In this document: piece after piece, positions 46,568 through 58,700 of the stretch
Position numbering within the stretch: the stretch's first letter is position 1
Layout: each line of letters opens with the position of its first letter
NCBI RefSeq assembly: GCF_032118995.1
Contig: NC_092656.1
Span: forward strand, 12,447,761 to 12,511,760
Direction: 5' to 3'
From: Asterias amurensis
Lineage: Eukaryota; Echinodermata; Asteroidea; Forcipulatida; Asteriidae
DNA length: 64,000 nt
Made by a program: the position numbers and the translations under genes
The notes under the pieces: generated by a model
Seen by the model: the letters and a program-made list of their open reading frames with translations, nothing else
Databases searched by the model: none
Told to the model about the DNA's origin: nothing

Positions 46568-46794
46568 GAACATTCCAAAAAAACTTCGCCCGACAAAAAT
46601 AATGGGCGAACCCTTCGGCTTTTGCTTTGTCCTTCTGATATTTTTTTTTCATTATTTGATAGTCCCAGTATTGCTTATAAATGATGTTTAATTTTTTTTT
46701 ATTCATATCAGAGGGAACTTGACATCAAATAAAGTTAGTTTTAATAGTGTAGTGTTACCACATGATCTGTGTGTGCTTCAGTCCTTAACATAGC

Positions 46795-49700
46795 ATGGCT
46801 GTGTGTTTAAAAGTAGCTTTGATGTTATTCACCGGGATTTGTAGCATAACTTGCGCCGGCTCTTCGGCCAAGAAACCCCTGTACATTGGCGGTCTTCTCC
46901 CGCTGTCGGAAGCCGACGGTTGGAGTCGTTTCTTCGGGTACAGCGCCAAGGTTGGGGCTGAGCTGGCAGTGGTTGACATCAACAATAGAAGCGACGTGCT
47001 GCCGGACTACAATCTCGTCTTGAATATATCTGATTCTGAGGTATGGAACACTAATTTCAAAACAATTGCATTTTCAAACTGTTCGGTAGATTTAGAATAA
47101 CACAATTTTAATGATAACAACACTGTTAACTTTTGTTTTAACCATGTCTCAAGACACTGATATAGATTTGCGGTTGTGGTCGTGGGGTCGTGGGTTAAAA
47201 TCACACCCATTCGGGTAAGTACTGAGTAAACAGTGCACTCATCGGTGGATGGGTTAAAGTCACCTGGAAATATAATTTGTTTTCTTTCAAACATAAGAGT
47301 AGATGCTTACGAACAATAAAACAGTTTTTTAGTAATTGTTTGTCACGATTTATATGTTTAAAAAATATATAAAGTTGTTTGGGAGGCTGACTCCGCCTAC
47401 CCCCTTTGTGACGTCAATCGAGGCAGACTTTGCCTGCAATGCGTATAGTAAACACACGTGCAAAGTACATGTACGTCCAAGTCGTGAGTTGGTACATTTC
47501 AAAAAGTGTTTTTCTGCATTCAGCAGCAATACACCTGGTCGGCATTGTCGGAAAAAAACAAAAAAATCTTTTTTTGAAACGTACAAACTCATGATTTTGG
47601 TCCGTACATGTACTTTGCAATTGTGTTTACTCTACGCATTACAGGCAAAGTCTGCCTCGATTGACGTCACGAACAGCGCCCTCTCGGGTCGGGGTCTACT
47701 CTTAAATTTGTAAATAACATAAGAACTGATTTTTGAAAACCTTAGTTAACTGTTTATTCACATTCCACTCATCAAAACACATATATTAGTGACAAAAGCT
47801 TTATTTTGAAAAAATACCACTTCCAGGTGACTTTAAACATTAATACAAAAAATTATATTATTTCCTCCGGTGAAAATTTCCATCTATACCCTCAGAAGAA
47901 ACCTCACTGGTCAGAATTAACCCGGATTCTGGGTTCCTTGTAGACTTGACTCAGTCCCAATCCCGTGCCATCCACCAAGGAAACTACTGTTTTGTGATGC
48001 CAAACCTGTCCTACATTCTCGGGGCCACATTTTTGACGGTGAGCGCGCACTGTATACTGTGTATATTTATGCTACGTGTTGTTTCATATTGGGGTGATAG
48101 CATGGGGACCTCTCACACGAGAATGGGACTTGAAACAAGTCTAGGTTCCTTGGGGGTCTGTTTTGTTTCCGAATCAGGCGGACTCGGAAAGTGGGTACAA
48201 TATGGAATTTGAACTCGGATCCTGCGTAATTTTGTAAATTTATTTTTCTGGGACATTTTTGACACGGACCGACCCGGGCCAACTCTGAACTGTGGCAATT
48301 TAGATGCTAATCATTATAGCTGACTTCAAAGCACTGGACGCTGTTGGTAAATTATTACTCAAAAATGATTGTTTGCATACAAATTTGTGTACGAGCAATG
48401 GAGAGCTGTTAATTTTTTATTTACGACACTTTGTGAAAAAAGGCTCCCTCTTAAGTAACGCATTTTTTTTGAGAGAGAAGGTGATTTCTCAATCAAAAAT
48501 AACAAACATTATTTTCAGCTGAATACCTGTTAATCTTGCATCTGAAAACAAACAAAGTAATTCAACAAGGGAGTTTTTTCTTTCATTATTCTCTTGCAAT
48601 TTTATTTGATTACCAGTTGAGCCAAACTTTTCACAGTTTTATTTGATGTATTAGTTTTTGGATACAGCAAGTAAATAAACTGGTCTTCGACAATTACCGA
48701 GCGTCGTGTCCATGTGCATGCCTTTACAGGATTACACGCCATTTCTAATCTAATATTAGAACGTCGAATAACTAATCCGTTCGAACAACAATAATCTGTT
48801 TAGGTGGTTTAAAGACACTGGATACTATTGGTAATTCAAAGACCAGTCTCCCCATTTGATGTATTTCATGCAACAAAATAACGAACCTGTGAAAATTTGA
48901 GCTCAATTGTTCGTCCAAGTCGCGAGATAACAATGAAAGACGAAGCTGTGTGCTTTCAGATGCTTGAGACCTCAAAATCTAATTCTGAGGTCCGAAATCA
49001 TAATATTCGTGGAAAATTACTTCTTTCTCGAAACTGGTACTGGTAATTGTCAAAGACTAGCCTTCACAGTTGGTGTATCTCAACATATGTATAAAATAAC
49101 AAACCTGTGAAAATTTGAGCTCAATCGGTCATCAAAGTTGCGAGATAATAATGAAAGAAGAAAACACCCTTGTCACACGAAGTTGTGTGCGTTTAGATGG
49201 ATGATTTGGATACCTCAAGTTCTAAACTTGGGGTCTCGAAATCAAATTCGTGGAAAATTACTTCTTTCTCCAAAACTATGGCACTTCAGAGGGAGCTGTT
49301 TCTCACAATGTTTTATACCACCAACCTCTCCCCATTACTTGTCACCAAGAAAGGTTTTATGCCAATAATTATTTTGAGTAATTACCAATAGTGTCCACTG
49401 CCTTTAACTCGTAATACCAAGTAAGGTTTTAATGCTAATAATAATTGTGTCAAGTAATTACCAATAGTATCCAGTGTCTTAATTGAAAGAAAGAAGAAAA
49501 GAAAACAAAAGCCACGTTGGATTTAGTATTTTTTCTTCAGTACATTATTTTAAATCAAGAAAGAGCACGTTTTTCATAAAAGGCCTGTTTATTTTTGTTA
49601 TCAATTCGTTTCCATTAGTCTAAGTTCCTTGAGTAGAATTTAGAACATGGTGCCCTCTTTTTCGACAAAAATAGACGGACCAAGCCTTGAACACAATGTA

Positions 49701-52700
49701 CTGGTTTAAGAGATAATATTAAGTGCCCCAGTTGATTTCATAGAGTGGATGACAATGAAGGAAACGTTGCCTTGGATCGGTCGAGTTGGTCTTTGAAAAT
49801 CGTTTGTAACCGTTTGTTTTAAAAAATGCATATGGGTGGAAAGATGTTGTAAAAGTAGAATGCAATGATCCATACAAACCTGCCTTGAAATTGCACGGAT
49901 TTCCTTTTACCTCGTCGACTAACATGGTCGGCCATTAATTTTATGATGGCCGACCTTGTTAGTTCGCAAAATAACAAGAGAACCACGCAATTTCGTCGCA
50001 AATTTGAGTGGATAATTGTATTCTGTTTTTAAAGCCATTATACACTTTCGGTAAACAGTATTGTCCAAGTCCCACACTTCGTGTATCACAACTTATATAT
50101 AAAATAACAACCTGTGGAAATTTAGGCTCAATCGGACATCGGAGTCGGGAGAAAATAACGGGAAAACCCACTCCTGTTTTCGCGCGTTTCGCCGTGTCAT
50201 GACATGTGTTTATAACAAATCCGTAATTCTCGTTAACGAGAATTTATATTGTTTTACCGTTTTCTCAAAAAGTAAAGCATTTCATGAACTAATATTTCAA
50301 GAGAAGTCTTTCACCATTGCCTTCTGTAAACCCTGTAAATTATTTGTAAATCTGTGAACTTTTTTTTTTCTGTACCGAAAGGGTCCAATGGCTTTAAAGC
50401 ATATTATCTTACCCTATTAATACATTTTATAACAAACGGTTACAAACGCTTTTTATAGTATTTCAATGCATCTAGGCCCAATGTCATGGCTCTGCTTACC
50501 TCCGAGTTTCGCGCTTATACGGAACCCTTGTAGCACACTGTCCTTTTCCAAACGACCCGATTAGGCTTTGGAAACGGCTCAGGCTAGCTTGGCCCTGCCG
50601 GTTGTTTTGACACTATTGCGCGTGTTTTGGATGTACACGCCCAGGGCTTCAGAGGAGAGAACGGAGCCTCAAGCCGAATCCAAAGCCCAAGCCATGGTTT
50701 CGAAAAGGGCCTAGAATACGTAAGCGCAGAAATTTGCGGTAAGCAGGGCCATGACATTGAGCCCAAAATTGCATCGTGGTCGAAATTAGCTTAAGAAAAG
50801 TAAGAACTGGACTTTAATATTAGTACTGTTCAGTAAAAGCATCCGATAGGCTGAATTATAATACAGATTTGCAATAAAACTATAGAAGAGCATTGACAAA
50901 TGTTTATACAATAGGAACTTTCAAAATGTAAAAGCAAAAGACAATAATAAGTGTGAAACATCATGTATTGGCCTACCAAGTATTTTAGAGAACTTTTGGG
51001 ATCTTTGCTTATTAATAGCAGGTCCACTATCTTTAGGATGAAGACAAATTCGACCCAAAATGTAAACAAATTAATTGTGTGCACAAAACAATGGTAAAAA
51101 TAAACTAAAATAATACTTTGTTGACACTCTTATCGACGATGGTAACAAAACCTTACGGTGAAAAACAACATCATTAATTATGAGATTATTATAATGTTGA
51201 TTGTCACAGGTCGAGTTGCCATTATGTCACATGACTCTTTTGCAATAATTTTCCTGCGTTGCCATTTTGATTTATTATAAGTGCGGTAAACTATTTTCGA
51301 ATAAATTCGACGTTTGTCATGGTTCGTTTAAATTGCCACACTCATAACATAACATAATGCCACACTTAACATTATTTAATTATCTTTCATATACAAACAT
51401 GTAAACACCTGGGCTCATTTGGTCATTGACGTTGCAAGAAAACAATATAAAAGAAAACAATTGATTGTCGCATGAATTTGTGGGCGTTCAAAGGCGTCAC
51501 GCCTGCTCTCTAAATACAAAAGAGTGAAAAGGCACTGTTTGAAAAGCCATATGAGATATGAGGGACAACTCTTTGTTTTCTTTTTAAGATTGAAGTTTGT
51601 GTCTTTTTGAGTGATTTTTCAATCTGTCCTGGAGTGAAACCCTTCTTTAAGGGTGCAATAACCACCACTCCTTTTAAAAAGCCAGTTGAGGGACAGCTCG
51701 AAATGTTAAGAGTGGTGTTTTTCACTCTTTCACATTTAAGAGAGTGAAGCCCATTGGAAAGGTTTGCAACAGCGATATTCTATTTTCTCATCTTTGTTTT
51801 CTAGGCAGACCAAGCGGTAGCCCTGAATCGTCTATACGAACTACTCTACTCTCCACCCGTCAAGGTAGCCATCTTTGGACCTCTTCTCTCCGGAACGACT
51901 GAAATTGTGGCACAGGTTATTGCCAAATGGGACATCATTCAGGTCAGTCAATTGTCATTAAAGCAAGATGACAAATCAACAGTATTATGGTAAATTATCT
52001 GGCCCAAGGACACACAGTGCCATTCGGGACTCGAACCCACACTTAGCTCATTCAAAGACACCAGAGGTTGTGCTTGATACTCTATGAGTCCACCTCGTTG
52101 AGCTAATAATGGCTCTCTTTGTACGAGTTTTTGTTGTTGCAATTTTCACATCATCACATCTGGACAAAGTCATCATTATTTTGGTAAGCCCTTTCATGTG
52201 CCAAAGTGATTCCACAGATTAATGTAGGGAACAAAATGAATTACGTTGGAGTAGTGTAGGATTTTTCAAACTTTCAATTACCCCGCATTTTGCGACCTTT
52301 AAAAACTTAGCGTTTTAGACATGTATCGACGGTGGGCTGTAATGGCGACAGTGATGAGACCGATGTTAAAAAAGTGGAGCCATTTACAGCTCAACAAGGT
52401 GGGCTAGATACTTAACCACCCAGCCATGACACGCCTGATCAATGATGAGCTTGCATCTTTTTTATCCTGAATCTAAAAGGGGTCGTAAGGCATTTATTTA
52501 TTTATTTTACTACAATTCATTTGTTTTACCTGAGAAAAAACAACCAAGTGGTCCTGAAAAAGCGCTACGAACATTGAAGTCACAAATTCTCAACGAAAGG
52601 GTTGACTTGTGAAAACATTCGCAACGAAAAAAAAACAAAAAAAAAAAACAGCCACATGGCGTCGAAACTCGCTTCGCGTTCGCATTTGCAGAAAGTTTGA

Positions 52701-55700
52701 ACCGGTGTGGCGGTTTCAGTCTTCCGCCGTGTTCAGTTTTCCGGGTGACGTAGCCGGTCATTTCACCGCGTTGTTCGAACGGTTTAAGCTTTCCGGCATG
52801 TTCAATTTTCCGGGTGACGTAGCCAGAATACCGCCGCGAGTACCCTGGCGAGTACTGTAGTTCTCTCGGTGACCCCAAATTATTTATTATTACGATTCTT
52901 TTCTGTTTAGTCACATTCTCTTGCCCCATCTTTACACGTATTCATGCGTACAACTTTAAGCAGGTCACACTGCTTGTGCCACACCTAATTCTCTCATACG
53001 ATCCACGCGTTCGCCGCTCGTTGTACTCGTGGACGCCGCCATGACAGCTACCGGAGAGTAACACGGATGACTCAATACAGCACTAAAAATTGACTACTTT
53101 TGCTTGCTGTGCGCAGCATCGCATGACGTAATGTTACCGTATTTGGTCATTCGGAAAACTGAACACGGCGGAAAGTTGAAACCGCCACACCGGGACTAAG
53201 ACCCATCAGTGAATGAAACCCGAATGTTGTATTTCCTTACACCTTTCTCCAAAAGATGTCTCCTGGTGCATCCACACCAGTTCTTACCGACCGAGTCAAG
53301 TATCCACACACCTACCGTACACTCACATCGTCAGCTGCTTTCGCTGCGGCGCAATTCAAGATTATTCACAAGTTCGGTTGGACGAAGATTGCAACACTCC
53401 ACCAAGCACGAGAACCTCACATAGGGGTAAGGAGCATGATTTGCGTATTTTCTGTGAAGTTATTCCCTAAGACACATCAGTTTCGCCTCCTCACACGTTT
53501 TCTCGCTGTGCCCGAATTTTCTCCACTGTTTTGCCCGAGTTTGAGAGAGTATAGTCGCTGTCTTGCTCCTGTGTCGTACTCTGCCGTATAAACACGAGAA
53601 GCTGATCGTGTCACAGTGGTTTGAAGGCCCAACTTCATAGAGATGCATAACAGGTAGCTAAGCACACCAACATCCTGCTTACCAGAATAAGGTTACCAAC
53701 CAAAGTACCATGTCACATGTACAATCTGTGACTGGTATTTTGCTTACTTGTGCTTAAGCAGCTCTATGAAACTGGGACCAGATGGTAGACAACCAAACAC
53801 CGCAGCAAAACGTTAATTGTTTTCCCATGAAAAGGGTTGAAGTTGTTTTGTTCTTTGTCGATTTAAAGACTTTTTGACACTGTTGGCCATTGTCAAAGAC
53901 CAGTCTTTTCACTTGGTGTATCTCAACATACGCATAAAATAACAAACCTGTGAAAATTTGAGCTCAATTGCTCGTCGAAGTGGCGAGATATTAATGAAAG
54001 AGGAAACATACTTGTCACAAGAAGTTGTGTGCTTTCAGATGCTTGATTTCGGACCTCAAATTCAAATGCCGAGGTCTCGAAATCAAACTCGTGGAAAAAT
54101 ATCTCTTCTCGAAAAGTACGTTTTTTCAGAGGGGGCCGTTTCTCACAATGTTTTATACTATCAACATCTCTCCATTGCTTGTTACCAAGTAAGTTTTTAT
54201 GCTAACAATTATTTTGTGTACTTTTACCAATAGTGTCCCGTACATTTGATGATTATATAGATCGTACTTTTTGTTGCAGAGAACGAACGAGTTTCTTAAA
54301 TTGGCAGCCTCCGATGAAAACATCTCTGTTGTCAGCACAGAGACGTTCTACAACGATCCTCTTGAAGCATTGCAGCGTCTTAAGGTATTACAAGGACTAT
54401 TAAGGACTGTACAAGAGTGTGACAATGGTTATAAGTGGTAACAAGCCATTGGCATGTTATATTTGATTATAACACCCCTTGCAAGTATTCTGCCTGCTCA
54501 TTGGTTTAGAGCGCGTCACATGACATGTCTTAGTTTTGCTAGACGACGGCCGTGTGATAGTGCGTCGGTTTGCCATGCGCTAGTCCGAAGACTAGCACAC
54601 GGCGCCGTGCGCTAGTCCGACAGACTAGCACACGGCGTGCAGTACGAGGATGATAATAGTCTGTAACCATTTCAGATTGCACGACACTATACATGCAACA
54701 CAGTAAGTAAAAGTGTTTGCAATCTGTATTCGCGTCGTCCGTGGATTGTAGCATTCAGGTCTGTAACTTAATAATAATAGTACAGTATTTAGAAATGTTT
54801 GGGGTGTTATAAAACAAATATTGACTGCTTTTACTTGTGCAATGGTTAAAAACTATGACTCCCTCGGTGATCACCTCGGGAGTCATAGTTTTAACCATAG
54901 CACCCGAAGCAGTCAATAATTGTATAATATCGTCTGGTACCACGTGCTTATTCACAAGATATGACTCAAATTTGAACTCATCAGACTATAGAGACAGTTG
55001 CTGTGTCACATGGTAATTTTGTATAGCAACCTCTATAAGACGAGCAAACCCTGGAACCATTGTACCACATTCATTCAGATTTGTGTATGGATGTTCACAC
55101 CGTCTCTTACGTAACTACCCAAAAGTCTTTTCTCAAAACTTATCTTATGTCACAGGTTTTCAATGACTAATTTTGTTGTTTCTGTTTTTCTTTGTGTTGT
55201 GTTTTGTTTTTGTTTTGTTTTTGTTTTTGGTTTTACTGCGCCTTGAACACCCAGCAGGGTGGATATGTGCGCACTACAAGTCTTATCAATATGCGATAGT
55301 CTCAGAAATTCTAAATTAAGTGTAACTTTTGATCAAGCACGTACCAATTATGTAGTTCTCAACACGAGCATCGTCTGCATTGTATCACTTTAGTATATTG
55401 CTTCATTTTATTATACAGTAGGAAACGTACTAAAATAAATAAATAAAAATACACTCACTGGTATTCTTGTATTTATGTCAGCTCACAATATTGTTATTTT
55501 CTCGAATCTCAGTACATTTTTGGTGACAAAAATGCAAGGCTTACCTCATGTTGATTTTATCAAATTTTAGCCCATTCTTGACAAAATGCAAGGCTTACTT
55601 TACCCGTTGTGTGTTTCTCCAATCTCAGCCCATTTTTGAAAAAAAAAATGCAAGTCTTACCCCTTGAGATTTTTCCAAACTTCAGCTCATTTTTTTGACA

Positions 55701-58700
55701 AAATGCATGGCTCTGGTGAGTTTCTCCAATCTCAGCCCATTTTTTCCAAAAATTCAAGGCTTACGCCTTGTAATTTTCTTGAATTTCAGCCCATTTTTGA
55801 CAAAATGCAAGGCTTACCCTTTGTAATTTTCTTGAATTTCAGCCGATTTTTGACAAAACGCAAGGCCTACCCTTTGTAATTTTATCCAATTTAAGCAAAT
55901 CTTTGACAAAGATGCGAGGCTAACCAATTGTAATTTTCTCAAATTTCAGCACATTTGTTTTGACAAAAATGCAAGGCTTACCCATGGTGAGTTTACCCAA
56001 TTTCAATTTCAGCCAATTTCCGACAAAAATGCAAGGCTTACCCCTAGTAATTTTCTTAAATTTTAGTAAATTGTTGGCAAAAACAATGCAAGGCTTACCC
56101 CTTGCAGTTTTCTCAAGTTTCAGTAATTTTTGGCAAAAATGCAAGGCTTACCCCTTCATTCAACACTTTTTTTAACCAAATGCAAGGCCTACCCCTCCTG
56201 ATTCTATCAAATTTCAGTCGATTTTTGTAAAATATTTTAGGCTTACCCCTGTTTATTTATCCAGTTTTCAGCACAGTTTCAACCAAATTGCAAAATTTCA
56301 GCACCCAAAGTTCATGTTGCTTTATGTACGCTTTGCCATTTTTTCTTTTTAAATAGGCCTATATAAAAAATAAAAAAAAAAAATACGTAAAAGTTAATTG
56401 AAAAAAAGGTGTGTGTCACTGAAAGATTTATCTTAAAAACCGATTTCGAGTTAAAACAAATTTGTGCAGAAAGTTAGTTAGAGTGAAGACCAGGCATTCA
56501 GGGGACTCAAAGTCTGATCGAAATCAGCGTGGTGATCACCCATTAGAACCCTTAAGGGATGGCTAGTCCCGGTCCCTCCTTTACTTTCCGACCCGGGATA
56601 ATCATCCTACCCTAATTTGGGGAGAGACATGACGGACCCCAATCACTTACTGGTGCTAGCAGTAAAAGTCATGTCCCTTTGGTACGGGGCGGGATTCGAA
56701 CCGGGTCTCCCAGCTCTGGAACGCACGCAAGCGAACGATCCAGTGCACCGTGTCGCCACAGTGCCCGTTGGTGATGGGAGGTGATTTTAAACAGTACTTA
56801 AACAACTCAGTGCGTAACAGCAGCGGCTGTAATATTAAAAAGAAAACGATTTGTACAGGAGCGGGATTCGAACTGGGGTTAGTGCATCTGGAAGCCAACC
56901 CCTTACCACATGGGCTACTGATCCATTTACAATTTGAAAGAGACTTGAATGCAACATGATTCATCGGAATTATACTGTCTGGTGAGACGACACGCTTGAA
57001 TCTATGGGTGCGTTCGTTTAGCTTCCCTGGGTCGACCCCGATGTTGCGTATTATATTTTTTCCAGGACGAAGGTGGGCACACAATTACCCCACGTTCGTC
57101 CTCGAACCAGGAAAAAACCCACAAACGTCTATAATTAACAACTTCATTGTACGATTGCTCTATCCAAATCGGAGCACGAGTCAAATTGTACAGCCTTTGG
57201 ATTCCCGCTGTGCGAAATAAATTCACACAACTTTATTGTGCTCTTTGACGTTTTTTCCTGTTGTTGTCTGTTGCATTAAAATATTTGGGTACTTTTTGTA
57301 ATACAAAACACAATGCCCACAAATTTACATTAAACTTACACCGTTTGAAGATAATGATAGTAATATAAAGCTAACATTAAAATATAGGTTTTCTCGGTCA
57401 ATTTCGGAAAATGAGCAGCCAATTTAACCATCAAGCTTTTCTATTTCGCACGAAATCGGATGCTACTGAAAAGAGTCATTCGACTTCGTTTTATGATTAG
57501 TCAAATGAAATGTAACGTCATTCGATTTAACAAAATAATCACTCAATTTAACAATTCATCAAAGCAGCATTCAAATTCGCAGACGCTTCTTGAGGCGTGT
57601 GTGTCACGAAAAAGAATGGCGATATGCTAACTTGAACATAGAGCTGAAGGAACTTGACTCGACTCAAAACGAAATTGAATGGCCGAATTCTGAATTTGAA
57701 ACGCAGTAACAACTGGAGAGGCAAAACAGCTTTAATTCGAACGCGTGAGAATGAAATTGGCTGCTCTTTTCCAGAATTTGACCGAGACAACCTATTATTA
57801 GATGATGAGGTGCTGTATTTTTTGAAAAATGAATAAAACAATTCCACGAAAATACGTTTTTACATGCTTAAATAATTTTCGTCTCATGATCAGTGAGATG
57901 ACAATTATTTTCATGATATGGTTTTAACCATTATTTTTTTTCTCAAAAACTTCATCGCCCCAGCAAGTTATATTTTCAGGGAAGCTTTGTACTATCATTA
58001 TCTTCAAACAGTGTAAGCTTGGTGTAAATCTGTGAACATCGTGTTTTAAGGAGTACTCACCAAATTGGTCATGTTCCATGTTTCCAACAACAGTTACGAA
58101 TGCTAACATTGATTGTGCAAACATGGCATCAGACTATTATTTAGTCCAGCCTCAGTTTGGTTCCAATGAGTCGGAATGGAGTAAAATTTACACCGTGAAG
58201 AAGGTCTACAGACATGTTTGTTTCTTTACAATGCATGTTTTTAAAGTCAGGATTTTGTAAACCAAATCAAATGATTTTTATTTTTATTTTGTCCAGACAA
58301 AAGACGTGCGCATTATTGTAACTAGCTTCTATGAAGAAAAGGCCAGGAAGATTTTCTGTGATGTGAGTAAAGACGTACTAACTTGACACATAGGGTTTAC
58401 CTTGTGAAACTTTGCACGGTGGCAGTATAGGTGAGGTTTTGCAGTAGCACCCTATATAGCCCCTTTCACACAACAGAGTAATTTCCAGGGAAAGGAACTG
58501 CTGGGAAACTGGGAGTTTTTATAACCCCACCGTCACAACCAAGCAACCGTTCCCATTGGTATCTCGATAGAGTACCCTTTCTCAGGAATGTGCATGGTCG
58601 TCTCACGAAAAAAAGAAAAGAAAGAAACCGTTTACCTTGGGGCTAACTCCCTTAAAGGAACACGTCGCCTTGGATCGGACGAGTTGGTCTATAAAAAGCG

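Larger units (their letters stand above)
41622..46794. other. intergenic between the SNX gene and the GABA-B-like gene
   Basis: Divergent intergenic region. It contains a 74-bp Mutator-like derivative, a T4 remnant, a G run at 42206-42223, a duplicated 240-280 bp block, a foldback with a tRNA-like centre, and the X1/M1 nested transposons. AAGATGGCCGCCAT at 42641-42654 fits a YY1 site. Short ORFs here show no recognisable protein. Confidence 0.5.

Noticed and set aside
43537..46794. Intergenic ORFs of 60-112 codons, possible small genes
   Set aside because: They overlap inverted repeats and duplicated blocks, occur on both strands, and show no recognisable motif or splice context.
47946..48212. 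Possible extra receptor exon in intron 1 (donor-like GTGAGC at 48039)
   Set aside because: The translation does not resemble any part of a GABA-B ectodomain, and exons 1 and 2 already join in phase with correct spacing.
55560..56175. Several 65-75-codon ORFs on both strands, possible repeat protein
   Set aside because: They are read-through of the minisatellite; unit length varies and is not consistently a multiple of three, and frames break between units.
55498..56310. CRISPR-like array
   Set aside because: Units are diverged throughout with no constant repeat and unique spacer pattern, and the genome is clearly eukaryotic.
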